From NCBI GenBank assembly GCA_036250225.1, contig JAPZLL010000032.1, positions 186,001 to 250,000 of the forward strand: a DNA stretch of 64,000 nt, in the 5' to 3' direction. The stretch's first letter is position 1. Each line of letters opens with the position of its first letter. The DNA comes from Cercophora sp. LCS_1. Its lineage: Eukaryota; Ascomycota; Sordariomycetes; Sordariales; Lasiosphaeriaceae. A program made the translations under genes and the position numbers. The notes below the pieces were generated by a model. It saw only the letters and a program-made list of their open reading frames with translations, was not told the DNA's origin and did not search any database. Shown one piece after another: positions 9,835 to 20,846 of this stretch.

Positions 9835-11029
9835 CTAATCCCAACCAGCAGCCTTGACAATCCTCTCCAGCAACTGATGCGTCTTCAACGCCGTCTCAAA
9901 CGACGCATACCGGCTTTCGTCGCCCTTTGCAAACGCTTCATACAATAGGCCCGTGTTCAAAGCAACCACATCTAATCCCTCGGCGACAAGGTCATCAGAT
10001 ACAGAAGACAAGTCAAATTCTCCGACTTCTTCACGGCCAACTCGGACCGTCAGTTTGAAGCTCGGGCTTGCAACCTGCCACTGAGACTCCATAGCGCCCA
10101 GCCGCTCAGCCAGCGTGACCTCAATCTCTCCATCGGTGCCGGCGATAATCCACTTGATGCACGTCTTGTCAACGGCCGACTTTGTATGCCGAAAGCTGAT
10201 GGATGCAACTGCTCCGCTCTCCAGCTTTCCCTGCACAAGAATGTGGTCTGGCGATGTTCGGGGGTAGGCCGGGTTGACGACCTCCCCGGTGGCGTTGAGG
10301 AGGGCGATAGTAGGCCACTGGGTCGAGAGAGTCGACTGAAGGGTGTCAAAGTCGCCGAGCGCGTCGACGAATGAGTCGAGAACTATGATTACAACGTCAG
10401 CTTGTGTCAACCAAGCCGCGACCGCACTCACAATGACCAAAATGAATGTAAAACTCATTCCCGCCGCTCTTCATATCCTGGTAATACTCGGTGCCCTCCC
10501 ACCACACGTCAACCGGGAGCAGGCACGCGTTACCCAAGACGTGGGAGCTGATGACCTTGCCGATCTTGCCCTCTGCCAAAAGTCTCTTGACGGCTACCAC
10601 GAGTCTGCTGGCACGAGCTTGAACTCCTACCATGGTCTTGACGCCGGCCTCCTTGGCCAGTCTTGTGAGTTCCTCGGACTCTTGAATGCTGGCGCCGAGC
10701 GGCCATTCAACAAACACATCCTTTCCGTGCTGGATGGCCGGTTTCGCGAGTTGAAAGTGCTTCTGAACCTGGACGGATACAACCACCAGGTCAACGTTGG
10801 GGTCTTTGGCAAGGTCCTCAGCGTTGCCATATGCTGCAGTGGTTGCGGGCAGTTTATGGAACTCGATGGACTTGCGGGCTGATTCGGCTGATGAGTTGCA
10901 AAGTGCGACAATCTCGTAAGCTGGCGAAGCCTGGAGATGCGGGAGGTGGGCTTGGACGCCCCAAAATCCGGGCCCGAATGCGCCGGACTGGGCGCCGAGG
11001 CCGATGATGCCGACACGGATGGGTGCCAT
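9835..11029 (-). CDS. Gfo/Idh/MocA-family oxidoreductase, GAL80-like
   Basis: Exon 1 is 10432..11029 and exon 2 is 9835..10382. The intron 10383..10431 has a gtgagt donor, a gctgacg branch and an atag acceptor, in phase 1. The product is 381 aa. The N-terminus is a Rossmann fold (VGIIGLGAQSGAFGPGFWG) with further family blocks VDLVVVSVQVQKH and DVFVEWPLG, where EWPL corresponds to the EKP/EWP motif. After the intron GH|FLDSFVDALG matches the GAL80 region that follows the conserved HFGH. Family members are NAD(P)-dependent sugar dehydrogenases or, in the GAL80 branch, NAD-binding repressors. Which applies here cannot be decided from sequence. It is divergent from a Zn2Cys6 regulator, 361 bp away. 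Confidence 0.85.
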
Positions 11030-11390
11030 GATATCGTGCAGAAAGATTATTGCACAACACAATGTCTGGGAGAGTGAGTGAGATCTCTTGGAAGACCCAA
11101 AGCAGCAGCGTTTGAAGCATAGAGCGCCATTTATACCCAATTCCCATGCCGCATCAATACCCTTTTCACACCCCCGGCAGTTGGCAGTCCCCGCCCGGCC
11201 AAGGTGCGGCACGGAGCAGACCCACCAGACCCACTCGAACTCCGGGCGGATCGGGAATCGGCGTCCGTCATTGGCTGCCAAGTCCGCGGGACCCCGGCGG
11301 CACGACGGATGACAAATCCAACCCACAATGGAAAGTCTCCGGTTCACACTCTCACAGCTTTCGTTCTCCTCTTCCCCACTAACAGAAAAA
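11030..11390. promoter_or_regulatory. Shared divergent promoter of the GAL80-like gene and the Zn2Cys6 gene
   Basis: This 361-bp stretch separates two outward-facing start codons. It has several CGG/CCG triplets around 11230-11305, the half-site type bound by Zn2Cys6 proteins, and a CCAAT-type element (cattggc) near 11268. A TATA-like box for the left gene lies at 11129..11135. Co-regulation is inference. Confidence 0.5.
11129..11135 (-). promoter_or_regulatory. TATA-like box of the GAL80-like gene
   Basis: The minus strand reads TATAAAT about 100 bp upstream of the ATG at 11029. Confidence 0.45.
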
Positions 11391-12896
11391 ATGCCTATCT
11401 CACGCAAGAAAGCATGCGCTCCATGCCGCGAATCCAAGGCCCGCTGCAACCTGCAACTGCCATGCTCGCGGTGTTCCGACCGTGGCCTCCGGTGCACTTA
11501 TGAGCGGATCCCGGTGTTCCAAGGGCCCTATCCTTCTCCACGACCGATCGCGTCCCGCCCTCCGCAAAGCCTCGGCAGTTATGACGGCCAGACAGAGCAG
11601 ACGCTTTGGGGGTGGGACTCGATCTTGACGCATTCGGGCATTATTACCGAAGATCCGCACACTGTGTCGACACTTGATCAGTGGTTTGAAACCGGGCCTG
11701 GAGATCTGGCCGGTGCCATGCCAGAAGTTGAGCATCGTCATGGTGCATGCGAAGAATCACATCCTGGGACTGCAATGGTTGCCGCGGACATCGAGACGGA
11801 CACGCTGTCACGGCGCAAACCAAAGAACCCCGAGACGTATCTCACGTCCAAGGTCGTCTTCGGACAGCTTACGTCGTACCCAGCAATGATGGTTGACGGG
11901 AAAGGGCGTCTCCCGCCGTTCATACACCCGCAATGCGTCCTCGATGGGAAGCCGATGGATGAGTGCAGATCCCAGGGGAACGGGAACCACACTTGTTTTT
12001 CCGAGACGTTGGCGGTTTGCGTTAGTCTGTTGCACGTGTTCTTTACCAGGACAGAGACGAGCAGTGACTATGTCTGGAGGACGATATACCGTCATCAAGA
12101 AGAGTTGCATGATAAGGTAAGATAGCCCAGTGCAGTTCTTTCGCTTATTAGTTTTGCTAATGTATTTATTTAATAGCTCCCGACTCTTAAGGGCCCACAA
12201 ATTGTTGAGGTGATGCAAGCTGTCGTGTTGTATATGCTCATTCAAGCTCTGGATCCACAGTCCATTCCTAGAAACAATGTCCCATCCCTTGTTAGAACCG
12301 TCAAAGTGAGTCGCCTCATGGAAATCTTGCTCTTTACCAAAGCTAACCGAACGACAGGACGTCGGCAGTTCTCTCCATGATCTACGAATGTATCTCCCCT
12401 CTTCAAGCCTTAGCACAATGAGTCGACGAGATTGGGTTTCGCAAGAATGCTGTCGAAGGTAATTATGCTACGATCACGGTGTCGGGGTGTAAAGACTTAC
12501 AAGTCTGCTAGGGTGATTTGCATGTTATACATGATTGAACTTGTTCTAGATGTTATGATTGCTCGCCCCACAGAACATTGCCAAGGATACGGGGCAACAC
12601 CGATTCCTTCATTGAGGGGTCTTTGGGAGTCAGTTGACAACACGGCGTGGAGGGCGAGGTATAACGAGTTTCTTGCCAACAGGGGCCCCATGGTTCATCT
12701 GAAAGGACCTCTGACAATACAGGACTTGAGGAGAACGAGTAGAAACGGATCCGGAAGTGGAGGGCCTACGGTGCAGAGAGCTGAAGATGGAGTTTGTGAG
12801 GAAACTGAGTCTTGGTGTGAAGGAACGGATGAGTTTGGGACGCTATTGTGGATGTCTGTTCTGATGGAACGAAGCGTAAAGGGCGCTCTCAGATGA
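11391..12896 (+). CDS. Zn2Cys6 transcription factor
   Basis: The four exons are 11391..12116, 12177..12305, 12358..12458 and 12512..12896, joining to 446 aa. Donors are gtaaga, gtgagt and gtaatt. The DNA-binding domain is at residues 7-33: CAPCRESKARC, then CSRCSDRGLRC, spacing C-x2-C-x6-C-x5-C-x2-C-x6-C, with Arg/Lys-rich context. The middle domain has the fungal regulator-like block RRDWVSQECCRRVICMLY, which crosses the third intron and supports that splice. There is no obvious leucine zipper. It sits head-to-head with the GAL80-like gene, so a substrate-responsive pair is plausible (inference). The protein is short for the class and ends soon after the middle homology region. Confidence 0.85.
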
Positions 12897-13479
12897 TCTC
12901 GAATCAACCCCATTCAACGTCGCTCATTCGTTGAAGACGTCGTAAACCTGCAGTCGCCCTCAACGCTTTAAACAAGGCCAAAGAATACCTATCTAGTGTC
13001 AAACCGATGACCGCCCACAGTGTACCCCTTTTTATCACCAAATTTGATCGGACGCATGTCCGTGGCAACGAGTCGTGGTGATTACAGCGATCCTAGTTCT
13101 CAAACACACAGGTTAGCATACCCTTCCTCCCAGACGAACATACCTAGATAGAGATCTGGTGAAGTGCGTGTTTGACACTTGATACCCTCGAACTGCCCCG
13201 GAGCCACCCATGTGATACATGCAGCGTGGTACAATACATGTACCGGTCTCACAAGTGCCTCAACAACTCCGCCCTGGCACAACGACAATTGGTACTCAGC
13301 CATCCTTAGAGGTACCACCAAGTTGCCTTGTGAAACAGCTCGAGACACCTAATCAGATGCGGCCAGCCGTGTTCCTCAGATGACCTGGACACCGATTGTG
13401 TCCGGGAAGTTCTTCCCCTCACTCAGGTTCTTCTTGAACTAACAACAATAACAACGTCGCGGTTTGTACATATTGCAAG
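12897..13479. other. Intergenic
   Basis: This lies between two genes on the plus strand. No supported coding frame or repeat; presumed terminator of the regulator and promoter of the membrane protein. Confidence 0.4.
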
Positions 13480-14592
13480 ATGAATATGACAACGGCGGCA
13501 CCACCAGTTTCAACCTTCACTCCTCCGGGATGGTGTTTTTTGGAATTCGTCCTGACCATGACATCGGGACCGGCAATCGCCACCTGGGGCCGTGGGGCGG
13601 ACAGCTTCCCATGGGTGCCCGAATGCTACCCAGTAGGCCTGTCAGCAGAAGTGTGCCCATCCGGGTGGGCAAAGCCATTTAATACTCAAAGCTCACGGGT
13701 TTGCTGCCCTCAGTATGTTGGAGTCGCCGGCGAAAGTACACCGTTTCGCTGACGCCATGACAGTAACTTCAGCGTCGCCGACGCTGACACATTGATTTGC
13801 ACAAGCAAGTTTCGCGAGCACCCTTCTCACCGCGAAATCACAATCGTAGAGTGCGATGTGGGTTGTGAAGTCACTACTGCTCTGACAATCTTCGAAGACG
13901 ACATGGATTCATACGCACCTTTTACCTTTCTGGCCTCTGGTATCGAACTGATAGAGTCCACCGGGATAACGCCCAGACCTGCAGAGACAGAAACAACCGA
14001 CTCTAGCGCCCGAAGTGACAGAAGCCTCTCCACCGGAGCAAAAGTAGGACTAGGACTCGGCATACCATTGAGTCTGTTTATTATCAGCGCCGTCATCGCG
14101 GCGATGTTTTGGCACCGCCGACGACAACAGTCCCAAATTGCCGAATCCGCCGTGCTAGAGATGCAAGACACGCAGCGTTTTGAAAAAGACGGTGAAGCTC
14201 AGGCTCATACTGCTCATGAGCTCGATGCAACGCCGATGGACATTGCTTCGGCCGGGAGCATCGAACATGAACTCGCGGCTGCAGCCAACGTGCCACTTCC
14301 AACCAGCTCAGCAGAGTTACTCGTCGAAAACACAATCGAAACCGCAGCCGGTACCGACGTCATCAGTCCCATCTCGCCTCAGACTTACGATGGGTTCGGA
14401 GCATTGGAGGAGATTGGGACATACATCCCTTCGCCGCTTGGCAGTCCAACTATCGAAGCGCTCCAGAGTGAGCTCAAGCAGGTCCGGGCCGAGAGGGAAC
14501 GACTACAGCAGATCTTCTCGCTGCAGTCAAGAGAGGCAGAATTGGAAAGGTTGTTACGAGAGGGGCAGGCAGCCACACCAAGGGAGGCATAA
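13480..14592 (+). CDS. Single-pass plasma-membrane protein with Cys-containing ectodomain
   Basis: Exon 1 is 13480..13712 and exon 2 is 13764..14592. The intron 13713..13763 has a gtatgt donor, a gctgacg branch and a cag acceptor, in phase 2. The product is 353 aa. The N-terminal part (VSTFTPPGWCF, then PSGW…RVCCP) resembles a common fungal ectodomain that lacks a classical signal peptide. A single membrane helix (VGLGLGIPLSLFIISAVIAA) is followed by basic WHRRRQQ, placing the C-terminus inside. The tail is acidic and ends in a predicted coiled coil rich in Glu, Arg and Leu. Proteins of this layout are often compared with MID2-type wall sensors, but there is no sequence proof of sensing. Confidence 0.75.
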
Positions 14593-15623
14593 ACTCGGGA
14601 GAACTCGTTGTAATGATAACGCTTGACCGTGGGCTAAAAAGATCCAGTCTAGCGCTGGCAGGACTTAAAGTTACTTTGGATTCAACGGAGTGAATGACCG
14701 TCACAATGCCTTTGCCAACCATAATCAAGGCCTTCGCTTCCATGTGACTTCCAAAGCCCTCCTAGAAACAAACTCCCGTCGGGACCGAACACTGAAATCA
14801 TCGAACGTCGGACCGGTAAATTTCCATCCACTCGACCACCCAGGAGTCAAGATGGGGACATCCGAATAGCCACCCGCAGCCCGGTCCAGACCCTTCAGAC
14901 TGGCCAGAAATAAACAATTCTCCGAGCCGTCTTCAACCTTGCAGCTGCCAACAACAACTAACACCCAGCACGTCCGACCGAAACCCATTGCCGACCCACC
15001 CGGCCCAAAGTTCCCTACAATCCGTTCCCTCAGCCCCTATACCGCACAGGGATTAAGCGTGCCATCCCGCGGCCCAGACGAAAATGCCCGACTTGGTAAA
15101 AGCTTCACCCAGCGCAATATCCGGGTTTGCCATTCAGCAGCCGTCTATCGCTTGCCGCTTACTGATCGACCGCCAAAACAGCGTCCATTTACCCGGTCCG
15201 CTACCTACATCCTGGAGCCCGGTTCTGAGATGAAGAGACCATGGTGTTGCTATTCTTGTCGACGTCGGGACTGGGAGCCATCGGGAGTGGGTCAAAAGCT
15301 TGTTGTCAGTGTCATTGAAGCGAGCGAAGGGTCTGGATGCAGTTCTCGGCATGATGTCAATGGGATGGATGTCGACAAAGTTTGGACGACGATGATCAGA
15401 TGACTTGCTGCTGTTTGTCACGAGGGCCAAAGCCGTACCTGTGGGGAATGGTCAGACCCTCTTCTCGGAAAGGGTGAATCCCGCGATGGTGCTTTTAGCC
15501 ACGAGACGCCCCATCCTTTGGTGTTTATCCCGATAACTGTTTGTGCGTCCAACGCCCCAATATGTCGGGTGCTAAGCCCACATCTCTAATGTGCCTCGGT
15601 CGGGCAAACCAGGTTGTTGCGTG

Positions 15624-15652
15624 CAGCCAGCCAGCCAGCCAGCCAGCCAGCC
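15624..15652. repeat. (CAGC)n microsatellite, about seven copies
   Basis: Uninterrupted tandem CAGC units. The sequence on either side (accaggttgttg and cctggttgtg) is similar, so the repeat sits between near-identical short flanks. Confidence 0.9.
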
Positions 15653-15831
15653 TGGTTGTGACAGGTCCCGGGTGCCGGACCGACGGGGGGTTGTTTTGAT
15701 GTATGGATGATTTGATCGGCGCAGACTGATATCGTCTCGATATTGTGGCTTTGGGTTTTGCATCACACACAGCCCGGTGTTTTATCTGCCTCTCTCGTGT
15801 TGAGGGTGATCGAACTGGGAGTTGGGACGTG

Positions 15832-15838
15832 TATAAAG
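15832..15838 (+). promoter_or_regulatory. TATA box of the 15912 secreted-protein gene
   Basis: TATAAAG lies 74 bp upstream of the ATG, and pyrimidine-rich sequence follows before the start. Confidence 0.55.
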
Positions 15839-15911
15839 TGTCGCCGAACACCCTGTCCCCTTGGCGTATTTTTTTTCTCTCTTGGCAGACATCAGACGGT
15901 ACTTTATCAAC

Positions 15912-16435
15912 ATGACCAGACTTCAAGTCCTCCTCACGGCAACTGCCGCTTTGCTCGGCACCGTCTCGGCGTGGGGCTTCAAGAAGCCCTGTCCTTTGGA
16001 CATTGACATTTGTGGGTGGGCGCTTCAGGCCAACTATGGTATGCACTCTCTCTCCCTCTCCCTCTCCCTCTCCCTCTCATCCAAGCTCCAACGCACAATA
16101 TCAAGGCAGTGTCTCACATATAATTTCTAGGATACGATAATGAAATCCTCGCCGACGCGACACACGCTGCGAACCAGGACGCCGGGTCGGGCACTATCAT
16201 TTACGACAGCATTTACAACTGCTACCCCGACGGCGAGGTTGTTTGGAGCGTTTGGTGTGGTGGAGGTGGCCTTTGTGACAAAGCTGTGACCAACACGGCC
16301 CATTCCTTGTGCAAGGGAGAGCCTGTCGATACAGGGAGGGAGCCGCCGTATTTCCCTCCAGAGGGTGAGGAGGAGCCATACCAGCCGGACGAGCCCTACT
16401 ACCCAGACGAACCATGGTACCCAAAGAAGGAGTAG
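15912..16435 (+). CDS. Small secreted protein with acidic Pro/Tyr C-terminal repeats
   Basis: Exon 1 is 15912..16038 and exon 2 is 16131..16435. The intron 16039..16130 (gtatgc donor, ttctag acceptor, phase 1) carries a CTCTCC microsatellite. The product is 143 aa. Residues 1-20 form a signal peptide (LLTATAALLGTVSA, then W). The mature core has Cys residues in CPLDIDICGW, YNCYPDG, VWCGGGGLCD and LCKG. The C-terminal third is acidic, with repeated P-D-E-P-Y/W units such as YQPDEPYYPDEPWYP. The core pattern, CPLDxDxCGW followed by a long gap, recurs in small secreted proteins of ascomycetes. No biochemical role can be read from it. Confidence 0.78.
16045..16078 (+). repeat. CTCTCC microsatellite inside an intron
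   Basis: About five CTCTCC-type units form the 5' part of the intron 16039..16130. They enlarge an intron that is otherwise of ordinary length for the region. Confidence 0.85.
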
Positions 16436-18010
16436 GGGTATAGAAGACCGTTCGTTTTGTTACTAGCATTTCTGTACTTGTAATTCCACGCCAGCCCCAT
16501 AGGTACCGTATGCTAGATACTGATACAACTTTGAAACAATCGTTGGGATTGGTAAATGTGAAATGAGTGGACAACATCCCCTGTGTTTGACACATAGGTA
16601 GGTACCTACCTAGGCAGGCAAGTCCCACGGGGCATTTTCCCCGTCCTTCTGACCTCCTTCCCCGACCTTTCGAGGTCCTTGGCGACCCAAGACCTTGGGC
16701 GGTTGGGCCGCCCAGCGAAGCCCTGCGGCCCCAGGAATGATCGGACAGGTCACACAAAACCAGAACGATGGCCGACCCCCTGCCTCGAATCGACTGATCT
16801 ACCGACAACATGGACCCTTTTTCCTCACGTTGGCTATTGGTGACCATTAGCGTCGATTCAAGTTCCAAGGTGTTATGATGAGTTCCCGTTCCCACGGGAT
16901 ACGGTCTGACCCGGACACAACCAGGAGAGCAATGCCTTCCCAGACTCACGACTTAGGGATAAGGTTGAAACGACCTGTTGCCTTCTGCGTTGATATGCTC
17001 CCGCAAGGCGTGATCAACGTGGCTTACCTGATGAAGGATTCAGTGCACATTTTCGGGACTGTGGTGGAAGGTCAAGAACGGCTCATAGAGCGAGCATGCA
17101 GTACCATCGAGGAAGGGTCCAGCAAGTGGAGCGTGGTTGCGTTGGGTGGGGAATATCTCGCTGTATGGGGAACAACAAGAAAGGGCACTCAGTCTTTGGT
17201 GAAGCCCCTTACATAATTGGCTTTAGGTCCGATCTACTAACTCTCTCCCTATCTTACCCGGAGTAGTTAAAAGATGTGGCATCCTTTCTGGAGATTCTCC
17301 ACCATGACATTAGGTGGTTCGACGCCGACAAGCGCGTGGCCATTTCTCGGCTGGGATATATTGCCTTGATACGTCACCAGAATCTCGTCGTCGTCAACAT
17401 CAACCCGTAAGCAACCGGAGCCAGATCGGCTGCGTGATTGCCGCTGATGGTTAGTACCACTATCCCGCGGTAACGAAGATCAGCGCCGAGAACGACACAA
17501 CGAGACAGCAGAGATGCAGCGAATGAGGGAGACGAATGGAAGTAGTTATATGGTATCTACCTAGCCTCCAAGATCGCCTGCCAACACACGTACTCAAATC
17601 AGCATCCTGGAGGCGATCTGCGGGGAGAGGTTCTTTTCCCGCACCGCCATCGTCACGACTATGTGGGATAGGGTTAAGCGGTAATCTCTGTTTCCGAAGC
17701 TTCACGATAGCCTTGGCCGCAAGTACCCGCGTCTGACCGGCTAGGATGCATTCTTCAAGTTCCGCAACAATAGAAGCAGCGCCGCGGACACCCTGGAGAG
17801 CTTCGTAGCCAAACGCCCTACCGCCACCAATCCTACCCTCCGGCTAGAGGTCGAGGTGCGTCAGGTGGGACAAGGTGCCAGCAGTGTGTGGAAAACCCAG
17901 GCCGGAAAGCGAATAGAACAGGACCTAGATCGAAGTGGGTGGTGTACAATTCTATAGTTACGGCAACGAGTTAAGGTATATGAGGATGATCAACATGCTA
18001 ACGCTCCAGT
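16436..18010. other. Gene-poor stretch, possible coding relics
   Basis: No intact gene. Short coding-like pieces occur, for example around 17275-17410 and 17745-17940 on the plus strand, without a start or splice continuity and without a family I can name. An 18-bp perfect palindrome is at 16595..16612. Confidence 0.4.
16595..16612. repeat. 18-bp perfect palindrome
   Basis: TAGGTAGGTACCTACCTA equals its own reverse complement. It lies 160 bp past the stop of the 16435 gene. Related AGGTACC words occur near 20856 and 35090. Confidence 0.8.
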
Positions 18011-18368
18011 TCAAGCCTCGCCACCCTTCCCATGAGCGCGCCCTTTCCGTGCCTCGGGATTCCTGCGCTCAAACCATTGCACAAAGCTTTGCCTTCGGGA
18101 GGGGTTCCCCACAACCCACACAGAGAGGTACGAGACAATGAACCACCTTTTTTGCCTTGGGTCATCCCAGTTGAACATGTCGAGCGCAAAAAGGGTCTTT
18201 TTTTTTTCGCCAGGGACCAGCGCCAAGCCCGGTAGGAAGTTAAGGTATCGCGCATACCGTGATAAAGCCCAGTGGCAGGAAAAACACCGTAGTCACGGTG
18301 AATACCATGATGTAGTGATTTAGCTGTGCTGATTTCTTCGCCTCGTTTACTGACGTTGCATTGGGCAA
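18011..18368 (-). pseudogene. 3' relic of a CorA-like gene
   Basis: Two exon-like pieces, 18258..18368 and 18011..18196, join in phase 0 over an intron 18197..18257 (gtatgc donor, cttaac branch, aaag acceptor). The result reads as the end of a CorA-like protein. The first piece (SVNEAKKSAQLNHYIMVFTV, then TTVFFLPLGFIT) is the long helix entering membrane helix 1. The second (LFALDMFNWDDPRQKRWFIV) is the usual loop before membrane helix 2, which is shortened here. A branch point and tag acceptor precede 18368, but no upstream exons can be found on this strand. It is therefore probably a truncated remnant, and is unlike the intact CorA-like gene at 6524..8274. Confidence 0.6.
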
Positions 18369-18989
18369 CTACATGAAAATAGTCAGCATAGGTTGCCGCT
18401 GGGAAACAGCACGGCGAGCGGTGGGTCGGAGATGAGAAGGACAGCTTAATTACACCATCTTTCGGGTTTTCCAATGTTTCTGGAGAGCAAATCAGGAGGG
18501 AGAAACGGGGCCAACCCAAACCGGGGCTTCTGCCAGGCGCACCGCCGATCCACCACTGCCGTCGAAGGTCGACAACGAAAAGACTGCAGGGCAGCGTCTC
18601 ACATGTGACGGGTATTCTTTACCAATCGCCGTCAAATTCCGTTACTGACGTGTTGTGTGTGTCCACCAATCCCTAGGCCTTGCAGCGCTTTTGGCGGCAA
18701 AGATACATAATTAATGCAGATGGCTTGAAATGTCCTGTAATGCACACTGCCCAACAAGACGGATAGAAATCCGCCACATTTTCCTCACCTCCGAGACCGT
18801 CGTGAGATGGTTTGCCTGCCGAGTTGACGACCAGGAGTTTCCTGCACTTCATTTAATTGCTCGAGTTCCTGCGGGGGAACTACCTCCTAGGGTTCCAGGT
18901 TTGTGGCTCGCAAATTTCCAGTGACTGGAAAAAAAAAGATTTCGTATCTTGTGTGCTGCGCCATCGCTTCAACTTCTTTGAAAATTTCC
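18369..18989. other. Intergenic between two relics
   Basis: No supported gene. Confidence 0.4.
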
Positions 18990-20530
18990 ATGGCTGCGAA
19001 CGAGGGAATCACTGCTGGGGACTTGGGCGAGAGTGCAGGACCCGGAAGCACCACAGCGGACGGCGAGAAGCTGCAGTGAGACACCCCTTGACCCTCGTCC
19101 AATCGCCAAGGCACTGACCAAAGCCCCAGCAAGAGCCTCACTGGGGTGCAAGTGCCCGTAAGTTTTTGATGTCAATACCCCTGTCCGGGCTTGTTTAAGG
19201 GTCAATCCTCCCCACCAGTTTATCATAGCAGCACTGTCATTGGCACCGGCATCTTCTCGGGCAACAGCGTTGCGCTCGCTGTGGCCGGCCCGCTTGGCCT
19301 GTTGCTCAACGTGGTAGGCGTTGGCCTCGTGGCCGTCTGCGTTGCTGAGACAGTCAGTGAACTTGTCCAACTCTAGACGGCACCAAATGCCGTTTACTAC
19401 TACGTCAAGTACTTTATCGATACAGAGGCTGCCTGGGTCATTACCGGGCTGTAGTGGTACTCTTATGCGGCCATCTTCGCAGTGCAGATGCCCAGTGCTG
19501 CCAAGCTGGTTCAGTTTTGGGACCTTACAGCCCTCTGGCCGCCTTTTATTTTTTACCTACTGGTGCCCATCATCCTACTGTTGCTCAACTTGGCCGGCAT
19601 CCGGATGTACGAGTGGACGGAAACCATTTTCGGCAATGCTCAAAACCATTCTCATCTTTGGCGTTATTTGCACCCTGTATGACATTTCGGTAAAGAGTGA
19701 GCTCATTTTTTTTTTCTTTTCAAATCTCGCGTATGCTAGCACTTTGCTAGACGGGTATACCGGGCCTGGTGGGCGTAAATACACTACAATACCTACCTAT
19801 CATTCCTTTTTGCGTTTCCTTGGTGCTAACCTCGCAAGCAATATCCGCGGGGCTCCAATACAACAAAACTTCCACGACGCGATTATCGCACTCCTTCTTG
19901 TAATTCCCCTTGTCCTCGCTTCCTTCCAGGATGTGCCTTAACCTCTAGCACCGCAGCTATGGAATGCCTCAGGTAGCCTACAGTTACATTGGGATCGAAT
20001 CATCCGTGGTGGCTGCGTTCGAATCGGTCAACGCCCAGGCCGTCGCGAGACCCTCGTAGTTCGTGCACTGGGTCATTTTTGTCCTTTACTTTCTCTGCAC
20101 GCTCGGCATCGCACTGACGGTGCCATGGGATGATCCACACCTCACGCAGCCGCTCGCCGAACTCTCCAATCCCCAACCCAACAGTCCGACCATCATCGCC
20201 ATGGCCAAGGATTCTCGGGTGGGCAACACCCCAATTCCCGGACTCGTCAACGGGTGTCTTATAATGAGTACCGTCTCGGCTGCCGGCGTATCGCTCTACT
20301 TTGCAGGCCAGACGCTGTATGGCCTAGCGTACGGCGTCTCGGTGCACGAGGGGAACTTGTTAAGCCAGGCGTTCAAGGGGCTCAGCGCTGTGTGGGAGGC
20401 GACAGGTGTGCCGGCTAAGGCGCTCCTCATTACCGCGCTGGTGTTTTTGTGGCTCAGCGGTATTACCTTGGCGCGCACGGCTCGAACAACGACCTCAACT
20501 TCGACGTCACGCATAGGTGGGGGACGGTAG
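18990..20530 (+). pseudogene. Amino-acid permease (APC superfamily) pseudogene
   Basis: Translated pieces follow the order of a fungal amino-acid permease. First comes GTGIFSGNSVALAVAGPLG (membrane helix 1), then TAPNAVYYYVKYFID, WYSYAAIF and FYLLVPIILLLLNLAG. Next are AYSYIGIESSVVAAFESVN and FVHWVIFVLYFLCTLGIAL. Last is the segment with SPTIIAMAKDSRV and GVSLYFAGQTLYGLAYG. In-frame TAG codons interrupt at 19374..19376 and 19452..19454, and again before FVHW. Frame changes are needed near 19635 and between 19740 and 19980. An N-terminal methionine at 18990 is followed by a stop after about 29 codons. The gene would have moved amino acids across the plasma membrane but cannot make a full product as sequenced. 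Confidence 0.8.
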
Positions 20531-20846
20531 AATTTTGGGGGTTAGCCAATGGCCACAGTCCCTAATACAAAACACCACTTCGAGATTGCGACATGTTGAC
20601 CTTGGAATTTCTATGTGAACCCCGTATCCAATGACCAAGACCCACTATCTCCTGTTATGGGGGGCTGTCCAATCTTTGTCCTTGCACCGGAGAGCGGGTG
20701 GGCAAAAACGAGAAAAAAAAAAAAAAAAACCGCCAACCCGGACATCCAAGACAGTGAGGACATGTTTCCCACTCTCCTGATCAGCATCGAAGTGAGAGCC
20801 TCTGACTGCCGCCCTAACCCAACCTTTCTGGCTGACGAGATACCAC
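20531..20846. other. Intergenic between convergent genes
   Basis: Contains an A-homopolymer of about 17 nt at 20713-20729. No gene. Confidence 0.5.

Larger units (their letters stand above)
14593..15911. other. Long intergenic stretch with a CAGC tetranucleotide repeat
   Basis: No gene is supported across this 1.3 kb. A tandem CAGC repeat lies near 15624..15652, and a TATA box for the next gene lies at 15832..15838. Short open frames around 14939-15403 lack family character. Confidence 0.45.

Noticed and set aside
14939..15403. 154-codon plus-strand frame
   Set aside because: No family-like blocks, no splice support, and composition like non-coding DNA.
15600..15660. CAGC repeat considered as part of a CRISPR-like array
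   Set aside because: Simple 4-nt tandem units without spacers in a nuclear fungal genome.
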